From: Chloroflexota bacterium
GTDB taxonomy: Bacteria > Chloroflexota > Dehalococcoidia > Lucifugimonadales > Lucifugimonadaceae
Direction of reading: 5' to 3'
NCBI GenBank assembly: GCA_027624075.1
Contig: JAQBUH010000013.1
Span: forward strand, 1 to 64,000
Length of the DNA stretch: 64,000 nt
Shown here: piece by piece, positions 23,176-31,674 of the stretch
How the letters are laid out: each line of letters starts with the position of its first letter
Position numbering within the stretch: position 1 is the first letter of the stretch
Position numbers and translations under genes: made by a program
Notes under the pieces: model-generated
Database searches by the model: none
Seen by the model: only the letters and a program-made list of their open reading frames with translations
What the model was told of the DNA's origin: nothing

Positions 23176-25077
23176 TCAGGCAGACTGACGCAGTCGCGCG
23201 TTCTCCATCAGGACAGAACCGTCCACAGGGAGCCAGACCCGCACTTCGGTGCCGGCAGAGTCTCCGGTCTCCTGCGAAGAGTGAACAGAGATCCCGCCAC
23301 CGTGCGCCTCAAGCAGGCTCTTGGCAATTACAAGGCCGAGGCCGGTGCCGGGAATCTTGTCGACCCGGTGCTGTGCCGACCTGAAGAAGGGCAGGAACAG
23401 GTGTGACTGATCACTCTCCGATATGCCGGAGCCGTTGTCACGAACAGACATCTCGAACGTGCCATCGTCTATCGACCAGTCGAGCGTGATCTCGCTATCT
23501 GACGGCGAGTACTTTGAGGCGTTCGAGAGGAGGTTTGCCGCCACCTGGGCGAAACGCTCTCTGTCGGCCACAATCGTCTCATCAGTCGACTGCGGCCTCC
23601 ATATAAGCCTCTGGCCCTTGAGCTTTAGCATCGGATTTATCGAGGCGGCGATGAACCTGATCGCATCGGTGGGATTAAACGTTTCGGGAGTTAGCCGAAC
23701 CTTGCCCGAACCGATGTAAGAGAGGTCAAGCAGGTCATTCACCAGTGTCGCCAGTTGCTTGCTGTTGCGACGGATCAACTCAAGCTGTTGAAGCTCTCGC
23801 TCGCCCAGGTTTTTGTTCTTGTTGCGCAACAGCAGGTCATTGAAGGCGATGATGCTGGTGAGCGGAGTCCGCAGTTCGTGGGAGATTGCGGAAAGGAAGA
23901 AGGTGCGCGCCTGGTTGTCCTCTTGCAGGACGCGGTTGGTGGCGTCCAGGGTGACCCTCGCCTCCCGTTCGTTCGCAAGTTGGATGGCCTGGCCATAGAC
24001 CTGCAGGTTGGTCATGGATGCTCCGATCAGTTCGGCCACGCGCGCAAGAATCCGCGTGTGCTCGACGTCAAAAGCGTCGGGCTGGGAGGAGCAGGCAAAC
24101 AGGGTCCAGGCGGCGCCGTCGCCTGAGATGACCGCCGAGACGGTCATCGAACGTATGTCTGGAATCGACCTCTTAAAAACATCTCCTGCCACCGCTGAGA
24201 TAATGGAGCAGGCATCTTCGTCAAGAAGCTGCGGCCCGCGGCGGGTGAGCCGCTTCAAGAACTCTCCATCCTCGGGAAGCTCAATCACCTCGCCTCTGAA
24301 ATCCGCCTCATCATCCGCTGTGCCAACATTCAGGATCTTTATCGTGCTTTTAGTAAGATCCGCCTCTCCCAGCATCAGGAGCTCGAAGGGAATCAGCGTC
24401 CGCAGCTTGTTAGAGATCTGTGGGAACACTTCTACAGGACTGAGGGATGTGCCGACGATCTGGCTGATCTCAGAGAGGACCTCAGCCTCTAATTGAAGGT
24501 CTTCGGCCGCCTCTCGCTCCATGTTGAGCTGGGTGACCAGCCATGTCGTGATCGCTCCCACGATGCCAAAAAAGGCGGTCCGCACCGGCAACTGGGAGAC
24601 TGCATAAGAGTCCGGCGGCTCGAAACCCAGGGTCATCCAGGCAAGCAGACCGGCCATTAGCGCGACGTAGATAAGCCCTAATTTGAGGCCTGTCCTCGCG
24701 ACTCCAACGACTGTGACGGGTATCACGATAAGCCAGAGGTCGTTCTCGGTTCCCACCATTCTGATGTTTTTGACCGTAAATAACCACGCCAGCTCGATAA
24801 CGACGTTATCGAGCACGAAGCCGATCAGGAAGGTAGGTCTCGTGTGGCCCCTGTGTAGCAGGAAGGCCAGTAGCCCGCTGTAAACCAGTACGCCGGCTGC
24901 GGCCAGAGGGATAACACCGGCGCCAGCGAACCCATCGAATGTGAAATAGGCGGCCGGAACAGTGACGCCGACTACAGCCAGGCGGCCTATCAGCCACGCC
25001 CACTCAACCGAACTCGACGTGCCGTTCGTCAGGTACAGGTAAAGTTTCCGGAGCCACGGATTCCAGGAGGACGCCAT
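23176..25077 (-). CDS. membrane sensor histidine kinase with GAF domain
   Basis: 633 residues from the ATG at 25077 (MASSWNPW). The frame continues to 25149 but that part looks untranslated. About six hydrophobic helices fill the first 190 residues, followed by a GAF-like domain (about 200-350) and a HisKA domain with phospho-acceptor His400 in AISHELRTPLTS. The HATPase domain has N box NLLSNASKYS, G1 DNGSGI and G2 GTGLGLVIAKSLLEAHGG. The kinase core is close in sequence to the kinase at 7118, and its intact C-terminus shows what that gene has lost. No response regulator is adjacent. The signal is unknown; a membrane-embedded sensory region suggests lipid, light, redox or small-molecule sensing. 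Confidence 0.88.
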   Translation of the reverse strand: MASSWNPWLRKLYLYLTNGTSSSVEWAWLIGRLAVVGVTVPAAYFTFDGFAGAGVIPLAAAGVLVYSGLLAFLLHRGHTRPTFLIGFVLDNVVIELAWLFTVKNIRMVGTENDLWLIVIPVTVVGVARTGLKLGLIYVALMAGLLAWMTLGFEPPDSYAVSQLPVRTAFFGIVGAITTWLVTQLNMEREAAEDLQLEAEVLSEISQIVGTSLSPVEVFPQISNKLRTLIPFELLMLGEADLTKSTIKILNVGTADDEADFRGEVIELPEDGEFLKRLTRRGPQLLDEDACSIISAVAGDVFKRSIPDIRSMTVSAVISGDGAAWTLFACSSQPDAFDVEHTRILARVAELIGASMTNLQVYGQAIQLANEREARVTLDATNRVLQEDNQARTFFLSAISHELRTPLTSIIAFNDLLLRNKNKNLGERELQQLELIRRNSKQLATLVNDLLDLSYIGSGKVRLTPETFNPTDAIRFIAASINPMLKLKGQRLIWRPQSTDETIVADRERFAQVAANLLSNASKYSPSDSEITLDWSIDDGTFEMSVRDNGSGISESDQSHLFLPFFRSAQHRVDKIPGTGLGLVIAKSLLEAHGGGISVHSSQETGDSAGTEVRVWLPVDGSVLMENARLRQSA

Positions 25078-25315
25078 TGATGAGTTCGTTTGAGCGAGCG
25101 CCGCGGCACGATTGCCCGGCTCTGTAGTTATCCAGGGTCGATCGTCCAAGATTCAGCGCGTTCGCACGAAATGGCATGAGGGTCATTACGTGTTCGGCAT
25201 TCGCGGCTTGTCACTGGCGCGAGGCTCTGTGGCAGGCAAGGCGCAAAACGGCCGCGCCTCAAGCGCTGGCCGGAATCGGCCGGTACTGGCCGGTATCAAG
25301 AGCCGCGGCCCCAGG

Positions 25316-26902
25316 TCAGGGCACCGCTTCCCCTGCAAGGACGCCTGTCACGCGCTCGTGGTCTACTGCGACCTGGCCGTTCACCACGACGTGCGGGACT
25401 CCCTCCGGATGCACCGCAGGGTCCTCGAAGCTTGAGCGGTCAGTTATGTGGTCTGCGTCGAACACGACGATGTCTGCGTAGTTGCCTGGCTTGAGCACCC
25501 CGCGGCCAGTGAGCCCAAACCGCTCAGCGGGGTTCTGGGTGACTCGCTGGACGACCTGCTCAAGCGGATAGCCGTACCTGCGTCGCAGGCGGCCGACGAC
25601 CCGCGGGAAACAGCCGTAGGCGCGTGGGTGCGGCAGTTGGCCGACCGGTATTGCGTCAGACCCGACCATATAGTCAGGGCGGTCAAGAAGCTTCATCACG
25701 TCCTCCTCGACCTGCCGCCACAGCCTCGTGCTGTGCGGGGGAGCGCCCCGGAACCCGCATGCCAGTTTGGAGGCGACCATCACGTCGCAAACGGCGTCCT
25801 CCATCGAAACACCACTCCCCTCCGCAACATCATCAAGCAGCATCCCAACAAGACGCGCGTCGCCATCCGGGCCAATCCAGGTCCACACGTTCCCGCTCGG
25901 CCGGCCGTACATAACCTGTTTCATCTCCTCGGTGATCCGTCCGCGTAGCGACCGGTCAGACAGCCGTTCGAGAAGGCGTTCCGGCCCTCCCTCGTGCATC
26001 CAACCGGGGAAGAAGGCCTGCGGGAAGCTTGAGCCGACAGGGTATGGATAGGTTTCGAGCGTTATATCAACACCGTCCGCCTTTGCCGCGTCTACCGGCG
26101 CAAGGATGCTTTCGAGGTCGCCCGCAGAGCTCGGATGCGTGCGGTAGTGCTCGAGGTGGACCTTGACGCCTGACCGCTTGCCGATCTCGATGGCCTCTGC
26201 GACGCCTCCGCCTGTTGGAGCGCGATCGGTGTTGTGGTTCCTCAGGTGAATGGAGAGCGGCAGGCCGAACTCGGCCACGACTCCGCACAACTCAACAAGC
26301 TCGTCCGTCGTTGAGTAAGACTGTGGATAGTAGGAAAGACCGGTTGCAAAGCCACACGCGCCTTGCTCCAGGGCGTCTCTGAGCACGCCCTTTGCCCGGT
26401 CGAGAGCGGCGCCCGTGAGCGGCACGTCTTCGAACCCGACCGCCTCGAGCCGCACCGGCCCGTGGCCGGCGAAGGTGGCGACGTTGCATGAGGTCTTGTT
26501 GTGGTAGTTGGCGCGGGCGGCCTCGATGCTGGACATGTCGAGGTCCTCTGGCGGAAGGCCCAGGATCCCGGACAGATACCGGCGGTACATGCGGTAGTTT
26601 TCAGCCGACAGTGGCGCAAGCGTGAGGCCGTCAGGGGCGATGATCTCCGTGGTGATGCCCTGCCGGATTCCGTTGGCGTGCTGTCCATCTACAAGCAGCG
26701 CGCCGTCTGAGTGAGCATGCACATCGATAAATCCGGGCGAGACGGTCAGGCCGGTTGCATCGATGACGCGTGCCGCCGTCGCCTCGCTCAAATCACCGAT
26801 CTGGCCGACCTTCTTGCCGAGCACGCCGATGTCTGCGCGTACGCCTGGCGAGCCTGTGCCGTCTATCACTGTGCCGCCGGCGATGAGTAGATCGAAGTGC
26901 AT
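25316..26902 (-). CDS. N-acyl-D-amino-acid deacylase / D-aminoacylase family amidohydrolase
   Basis: A 528-residue metal-dependent amidohydrolase of the amidohydrolase-3 group. The metal-binding HxH is His62/His64 in SPGFIDVHAHSDGALL. The family features FATGLSYYPQ, HLRNH and HLEHYRTH follow, with VGSDAIPVG carrying the catalytic Asp, and the C-terminal small domain contains GVLKPGNYADIVVFD. Family members release fatty or acetyl groups from D-amino acids or hydrolyse dihydropyrimidine-like rings. It would help recycle D-amino acids from peptidoglycan or aged dissolved organic matter. Single gene, downstream of a divergent or unrelated region on both sides. Confidence 0.87.
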   Translation of the reverse strand: MHFDLLIAGGTVIDGTGSPGVRADIGVLGKKVGQIGDLSEATAARVIDATGLTVSPGFIDVHAHSDGALLVDGQHANGIRQGITTEIIAPDGLTLAPLSAENYRMYRRYLSGILGLPPEDLDMSSIEAARANYHNKTSCNVATFAGHGPVRLEAVGFEDVPLTGAALDRAKGVLRDALEQGACGFATGLSYYPQSYSTTDELVELCGVVAEFGLPLSIHLRNHNTDRAPTGGGVAEAIEIGKRSGVKVHLEHYRTHPSSAGDLESILAPVDAAKADGVDITLETYPYPVGSSFPQAFFPGWMHEGGPERLLERLSDRSLRGRITEEMKQVMYGRPSGNVWTWIGPDGDARLVGMLLDDVAEGSGVSMEDAVCDVMVASKLACGFRGAPPHSTRLWRQVEEDVMKLLDRPDYMVGSDAIPVGQLPHPRAYGCFPRVVGRLRRRYGYPLEQVVQRVTQNPAERFGLTGRGVLKPGNYADIVVFDADHITDRSSFEDPAVHPEGVPHVVVNGQVAVDHERVTGVLAGEAVP

Positions 26903-27041
26903 GGTTCCCGCCGTTCGGAGTCTGTGGCCGCTGAAATTGTGCTGAGACTACCGCCTGTGCGGAAGTTAATCAATCTTCCGCGGGTCATCCGGTCCGGCCA
27001 ACCGGTGACCGCCGGCGCGCACAGGCGGCCGAACTCCCGGC

Positions 27042-27893
27042 TTAGTGGTGAGCATGCCCTGACGCGGCGCCGGTCGTTTTGACGATCCGGTAGTAGACGT
27101 CAAGGCCGTCGCCGGGGAAGAACCTGTCCAGGGCAAACAGCGGGAAGCTCAGAGGCGTGAGCAGACCTCGCAGCCCAGGATGAGCGACGGACGCCTGGAA
27201 CCAGATGCTGCCGAACGTCTTGAACAGGTGGCGTAACTGGATTGGGACCAACTCGTCCGGCAGGTCGGCAAACACCTCCGCCGGGTAGAAACCGAGCCTG
27301 AAATGGCCGTGGATCTTCGGACTGTAAGCGTTTAGCTCACGAAAGTGCTTGACTTCATCGCGGTCCTTGACACGTGGCAAACGGCTGAGGAGTCTGAGCA
27401 GCCTGAAACCGTGCGAGTAGAACTTTGGCCCCGGAGTCGACAGGACCAGTTGCCCATCCTCCCGGAGGACTCGTGACATCTCCCTGAGAACGTCCCGGCG
27501 GCCCTCCGAGTTGAAGTGCTCGAAGACCTGCGTCGAGATCACAGCGTCGATCGAACCGTCTGACCAGGGCAACGCCTGTGCGTGACCGGAGACGAATGTG
27601 ACATTCGGCACTCCAGTCGCGGCGAGACGTGCGCTTTCAAGACGCTCCTGATCGACATCGAGCCCTACGAACGAGACGTCCGGGCGCGACTGAGCGAGCC
27701 AGACGATGTTTCGTCCGTGACCACAGCCAACATCTGCCACCATCGAGCCGGGAGGGAGTTTCGCCAGGTTCAGGAAGCGCGCCAGCGTCCGGTACTTTGC
27801 CCACTGCTCACCGTTCGGATACCTGCGCAGCGGTGTCCACGAGACTGACAGCCGGAATGCCGTAGTCGGGAAGGAGACGATTTGGTGGAACAA
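27042..27893 (-). CDS. class I SAM-dependent methyltransferase
   Basis: Motif I VADVGCGHGRN, an acidic VGLDVDQ and the post-I region VISTQVFEHF and LREDGQLVLSTPG identify a methyltransferase of the UbiE/Methyltransf_11 type. The open frame runs to 28196 but would then overlap the start and promoter of the divergent SDR, and its first 100 residues are not protein-like. A TTG at 27893, with AGGA 9 nt upstream, gives about 283 residues and is preferred, though uncertain. The C-terminal third (HFRLGFYPAEVF, PLFALDRFFPGDGLDVYYRIVK) resembles methyltransferases found with cell-surface glycan or lipid genes. The substrate is unknown. Confidence 0.75.
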   Translation of the reverse strand: MFHQIVSFPTTAFRLSVSWTPLRRYPNGEQWAKYRTLARFLNLAKLPPGSMVADVGCGHGRNIVWLAQSRPDVSFVGLDVDQERLESARLAATGVPNVTFVSGHAQALPWSDGSIDAVISTQVFEHFNSEGRRDVLREMSRVLREDGQLVLSTPGPKFYSHGFRLLRLLSRLPRVKDRDEVKHFRELNAYSPKIHGHFRLGFYPAEVFADLPDELVPIQLRHLFKTFGSIWFQASVAHPGLRGLLTPLSFPLFALDRFFPGDGLDVYYRIVKTTGAASGHAHH

Positions 27894-28162
27894 TGAGGAG
27901 GTCCTGAGCCCGGAGCCGCTAACGACACGCGCACAGCCCGAGTATCTGATGTCCTGGTTGCTGCCTCCAGCCGGTTTGCACCTATTACGCGATATCTGGT
28001 TTTGACCGGGACCCCGGATTGGCATTGGAACGGCAATAATCGCCCGGCAGCGCCCTGCGGCAATTATGCTGTTGCTCCACATGAGGTAAACGCGGGGCGG
28101 CCGGAGCGTCAGGCCGTTACGACAGGTCTGATTGGGCTGATAAGCGAGAAGGTAGAACAACG

Positions 28163-29107
28163 ATGACAGAGAAAAGATTTGCAGGCCGCGGCGCAATCGT
28201 CACAGGCGGAGCGCTGGGTATCGGCGGCGCAACGGCACGCAGGCTGGCCGCAGACGGCGCGAGCGTGCTGATCGTCGATGTGGTTGCTGACGCGGCAGAG
28301 GTGAATGCCGAGCGGATTCGAGCGGCAGGAGGAACGGCGGTTGCGATGACCGGAGATGTGTCGCAGGAGCCGGTCGTGAAGAGCATGGTCGAGCGCGCTG
28401 TCACCGAGTTCGGCAGGCTCGACATCATGGTCCAGAACGCCTACGGCGGCGGGAGCGACCGCGCGGGAAGCGCTGTTGAAGTGAAGCCGGAGTCGTGGCA
28501 CGCAGGCATGGACTTGCTGGTGACCGCTCTTTACCTGGGAGCGAAGTACGGCGTCCCGGCGATGGAGGAGTCAGGCTCTGCGCCGGGATCTGACCCTGGG
28601 CCGTGGACCGGCGCCGGACTTCGACATGGCAGCCCGCCAAAGATGAACGTTGGCCGGATAGTGAACATCTCATCGGTCCACGGCATCCTGCAGGCGCCGC
28701 GCTCACTTATCTACGAGGCAGGCAAGGCGGCGGTGATCGGCCTGACACGCCAGATGGCGGTCGACTTCGGACCGCTCGGCATTACGGTGAACGCGATCGC
28801 GCCGGGACACATCGTGACAGAGCGCGGCGAGGCGATGTGGGGCGAGGTCGGCAATGAGGCGGGTTTCAGGCTGTTCGAGCTGCACTATCCGGTGCGGCGC
28901 ACGGGCGTGCCGGACGATATCGCGGCGGGGATAGCTTTCCTGTGCTCGGACGAGGCGTCGTTCATCACCGGCGTGACGCTGCCGATAGACGGCGGCATGT
29001 CTGTGCAGCTTCAGGAGAACATCGTGATGGACACGAAGGACTACATCCTGGAGAACCCCGGCCTGCGCACGCACTTCGACCAGGACCGCGGCACAGCCCG
29101 CAGGTAG
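28163..29107 (+). CDS. short-chain dehydrogenase/reductase
   Basis: A 314-residue SDR, larger than the usual 250. TGGALGIGG (14-22) binds NAD(P), DV at 64-65 and NAYGGG replace the usual NNAG, Ser is in VNISSVHG, and the YxxxK pair is Tyr184/Lys188. IDGGMSVQ near the end is typical. Asp37 after strand 2 (VLIVDV) suggests NAD+ preference. A glycine/proline-rich insert (about residues 135-158) precedes the active site, and the C-terminal tail after the Rossmann fold is about 25 residues longer than usual. A TATGCT (28065-28070) about 95 nt upstream may be the -10. The substrate is unknown. A cupin gene follows on the same strand. Confidence 0.9.
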   Translation: MTEKRFAGRGAIVTGGALGIGGATARRLAADGASVLIVDVVADAAEVNAERIRAAGGTAVAMTGDVSQEPVVKSMVERAVTEFGRLDIMVQNAYGGGSDRAGSAVEVKPESWHAGMDLLVTALYLGAKYGVPAMEESGSAPGSDPGPWTGAGLRHGSPPKMNVGRIVNISSVHGILQAPRSLIYEAGKAAVIGLTRQMAVDFGPLGITVNAIAPGHIVTERGEAMWGEVGNEAGFRLFELHYPVRRTGVPDDIAAGIAFLCSDEASFITGVTLPIDGGMSVQLQENIVMDTKDYILENPGLRTHFDQDRGTARR

Positions 29108-29263
29108 CACGACTCTCCGCCGTTGGGCCGGGTTCGACACGGTTTTCACACGCGAGACAACTCGCTGACTGCCGCCCCGCGGCTAGCCTGAGGGCACGTC
29201 CTCGTTAAATTTAAGGACACAGATTCTCAAGGTGGAGGCCCCAGCAGTCAGGGAGCAGAGAAG

Positions 29264-29638
29264 ATGAATGGTTACGCAGTGAATATCGAGGCCGAGACGC
29301 TCGGGAACGATAACTTCAGGAAGGTGCTCTACACGGCCGGACACAGCCAACTTGTGGTTATGAGCATCGAGCCCGGTGATGAGATTGGCGAGGAGGTTCA
29401 CCACCTTGACCAGTTCATCCGCATCGAGTCTGGCGAGCCGTTGGCCCGGCTGGACGGCGAGGAAAGCACGCTGGAGGATGATTGGGCTATCGTCATACCG
29501 GCCGGCACGCGCCACAACATCATCAACACGTCCCGCACGAAGAAGCTCAAGCTTTACTCGATCTACTCGCCGCCTGAGCACGCGGACGGGACTGTCCACA
29601 AGACAAAGGCCGAGGCAGACGCCGCAGAGCACCACTAG
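29264..29638 (+). CDS. single-domain cupin protein
   Basis: A 124-residue cupin. Motif 1 is partly visible (EEVHHLDQFIRIESGEP, with two His and a later Glu) and motif 2 as VIPAGTRHNIIN. It should form a metal-binding beta-barrel, either a small enzyme or a sensor. Similar proteins are often annotated as mannose-6-phosphate isomerase-like cupins. It lies 156 bp after the SDR and may share its transcript. The ATG has a purine-rich upstream region (AGAGAAG). Confidence 0.85.
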   Translation: MNGYAVNIEAETLGNDNFRKVLYTAGHSQLVVMSIEPGDEIGEEVHHLDQFIRIESGEPLARLDGEESTLEDDWAIVIPAGTRHNIINTSRTKKLKLYSIYSPPEHADGTVHKTKAEADAAEHH

Positions 29639-29673
29639 CGCGATTAGGTGGCGCGGCCCTGCGCTGCGGCTTC

Positions 29674-29946
29674 TTAGCCAGCGTCTCTCCGAGTGATCAT
29701 GAAGATGTAGAGAAATGTTGGGAAGAGAGCGCCAACTGCGACTCGCACAGACGCCGGAGCGAAGGCGACCCAGATGATCACAGCGGCTATCGTGCAGATC
29801 CCGGCAAGGCTCAGTTCGCGCCGGAAAAGCGTCAATGGCGCGACATAGAACTCCTGCAGCGCCAGTCTCCGCCGCGTCTCGCGCCAGACCAGCGTGATGC
29901 TCACCGCGGCAAGCACGGCTGCGGCTATGAGCACAGTGGGGACCAC
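29674..29946 (-). CDS. small integral membrane protein, unknown function
   Basis: 90 residues with three hydrophobic segments (about 3-19, 46-64 and 66-82) separated by a basic loop (WRETRRRL) and a second one before the end (ITRRD). No family was recognised. It lies 65 bp after the UGSC selenoprotein gene on the same strand and may be the last gene of that operon. The overlapping longer minus-strand frame (to 29959) is a shadow with poor composition. Confidence 0.6.
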   Translation of the reverse strand: MVPTVLIAAAVLAAVSITLVWRETRRRLALQEFYVAPLTLFRRELSLAGICTIAAVIIWVAFAPASVRVAVGALFPTFLYIFMITRRDAG

Positions 29947-30011
29947 GCAAACCTCTCACAGCGAACCCGCTGCGGCACGCCTCAGACGGCTGAGCGGGAC
30001 CTGATAGTCCG

Positions 30012-30557
30012 CTAGACCTTGCGTGCCAGCAGTGACTGGATCACCTGCGGAGCGGCTTCGACAGCGCGCTCCCTGATCTGCTCTGGCGTCAGGCTGCCGA
30101 TCGGGTGCTGCACGATTGCGAACGGGTAGTCAGGCATTCCGCCGAGCGCGGCCATCGCCTTTGCGCCGGACTCGAACGGAACCGTGCAGATCGCAATTGC
30201 CGGGACGCCAAGCGCCTCTAGCTGCATCGAGTCGTGCAGACTGCACGACGAGCAGCTCCCTCAGTCGCCGTTCGCTAAGAGCGCCACATCGACCTCCGAC
30301 GCGAAGGTCTTGAGCAGGCCGGGCTCGGCCGGACGGGAGGCGTTTCCCTTGTTGACGCGGTGGAACGCTGCGACCTCAAAGCGGTCGGCGAGCACATCGT
30401 AGATTGCGTCGAGCAGCCGCTCAGCGTTCAGCTTGTCGTTTGCGAGCAGGCCGATGCGTTTGCCGGCGAGCGACTCCGGCCGCGCAGCCATGCCAGCGGT
30501 GGCGATGGACAGCGTGGATGTCGGGTCGAGCACCGTCAGTCCGGATTCAATTGTCAT
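30012..30557 (-). CDS. UGSC-family selenoprotein (in-frame UGA = Sec99)
   Basis: 181 residues if the TGA at 30263-30261 is read as selenocysteine. Read as a stop, the gene falls into an N-terminal 98-residue piece and a C-terminal piece from 30227 in the same frame. The junction reads ...GD-U-GSCSSCSLHD, exactly the U-G-S-C motif for which the UGSC (seleno)protein family is named; most relatives have Cys or Sec at this place. The flanks fit too: AGKRIGLLANDKLNAE near residue 30 and DYPFAIVQHPIG near the end. A SECIS-like hairpin begins 3 nt after the UGA. The start has GGAG six bases upstream. The role is unknown; a redox-active U/C-x2-C site is likely. Its partner gene is upstream with a 43-bp gap. 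Confidence 0.88.
30220..30257 (-). promoter_or_regulatory. bacterial SECIS-like hairpin for Sec insertion
   Basis: On the minus strand, immediately after UGA-GGG, AGCTGC (30257-30252) pairs with GCAGCT (30225-30220), and TCGTGCA (30248-30242) pairs with TGCACGA (30238-30232), leaving a GTC apical loop. That is 13 base pairs in two perfect helices with one internal loop, at the spacing SelB needs. It lies inside the coding sequence, as bacterial SECIS elements do. Confidence 0.8.
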
Positions 30558-30600
30558 ATCGCGCTCCGTTTGGCTGTCAGCCCGTTTCTTCAGCTATCTG

Positions 30601-31647
30601 TCAGCTTGATGGCATTATCTGCTTTGTGACCGATCTTGTCTTGGCGCCTGTTGACCACATCGGTATCACCATGCTCCAGCCGCCGCCGTCGCCACCTGCG
30701 ACTATCGGGACCACCGCGTCTGGCGAGGCCAGCGCGTCATGCCTGGCAAGCGGCGCGTCTTTGACTCCTTCGAGCGAGATCTGCTCCGGCGCGGGCGCTC
30801 TTGAACGCTCGTAAAGATACTCGCAGACCTGCCTGCGGCTCCAGCCAACGGCTTTCAGGTGAGCGGCGTGCTCCGGGCAGATCACAACCAGCACCTCCTG
30901 CATCGCCTGGCCGAGCGCGCTTAGCCGGACGGCGAAGGCGTCCAGCACCCCTTCGGGCGTGTTGGCCTCATGCTCGCCAACCTGGATTCCGCTGAGACCG
31001 GCAAAAGTGGTCACTGTGCTTTCGTCAGCCGCGAAGCCTCGGGCGACGTGCAATGGCTCCCACGGCAACCGGCTCACCTTCTCTGCGATGCACCATGTGT
31101 ACTTGCCGGGATGGCCGAGGGTCGCTTTGTCGAGGTCGCCCGCACGAGTGCCGAGCACGTTCGAGACGATGAGCCTGACGGCGCGGCCGATGGTGGCGTT
31201 GGCTCTGTTGCCGGGGCCAAAAACCGATTCGGCCGAGTTGATGCCGAGTTGCTCCACGACGGGACCGTTGACGACCAGCAGGATGCCCGCGCCCATGGTG
31301 CTGACGGTGATGCCGTGCAGGTTGAACTGGTCTTCGGTGATCGCCTGGACGGCGGCTGCGACGACCGGCATGTACTCGGGCCTGCAACCGGCCATGACGG
31401 CGTTGATCGCCGCCTTTTCAGCGGTGACCACTGCGCCTTTGGTGGTCTCGACGCCGAGGATCACGTCTGGTTGGAGGTTCGCCGCGTCAAGGAATGCGAG
31501 GACCGCTCCGGGCGTTGGCGGAACGACCGGCAGGCCGTCTGTCCAGCCGCGCTCGAAGTAGGTCTCGACTGCTGCGAGCGCGTCAGGGACCTGCTCGGCC
31601 TTTGATGTGAGGCGTTTCGTCGCCGTCCCTGTTCCGTTGGTTTTCAT
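30601..31647 (-). CDS. UGSC-associated protein with GWTDGLPVVPPT motif
   Basis: A 348-residue soluble protein. The motif ERGWTDGLPVVPPT (residues 32-45) is, to my recollection, shared with the N-terminal part of longer UGSC-family proteins, so here the two halves appear as adjacent genes. Other visible features: MAGCRPEYMPVVAAA, NANATIGRAVRL-type segment (GNRANATIGRAVRLI), KYTWCIAEK, and a Gly-rich VAGGDGGGWSMVIPMWSTG close to the end. No cofactor motif was recognised and the function is unknown. It lies between the ManD-like dehydratase (27 bp upstream) and the UGSC selenoprotein (43 bp downstream), which suggests one operon and possibly one complex. Confidence 0.75.
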   Translation of the reverse strand: MKTNGTGTATKRLTSKAEQVPDALAAVETYFERGWTDGLPVVPPTPGAVLAFLDAANLQPDVILGVETTKGAVVTAEKAAINAVMAGCRPEYMPVVAAAVQAITEDQFNLHGITVSTMGAGILLVVNGPVVEQLGINSAESVFGPGNRANATIGRAVRLIVSNVLGTRAGDLDKATLGHPGKYTWCIAEKVSRLPWEPLHVARGFAADESTVTTFAGLSGIQVGEHEANTPEGVLDAFAVRLSALGQAMQEVLVVICPEHAAHLKAVGWSRRQVCEYLYERSRAPAPEQISLEGVKDAPLARHDALASPDAVVPIVAGGDGGGWSMVIPMWSTGAKTRSVTKQIMPSS

Positions 31648-31674
31648 CTGCCTGTGCCCCTGCTACTTAACGAC

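Noticed and set aside
28000-28196. Long N-terminus of the methyltransferase to 28196
   Set aside because: It would overlap the promoter and start of the divergent SDR, and the sequence there is not protein-like.
29183-29959. 258-codon minus-strand ORF
   Set aside because: Opposes the cupin gene and overlaps the small membrane protein in another frame. Composition indicates a shadow.
30012-30557. Two separate small genes or a pseudogene with a stop codon
   Set aside because: Both halves share one frame, the only interruption is TGA at the exact Sec position of the UGSC motif, and a SECIS-like hairpin follows.
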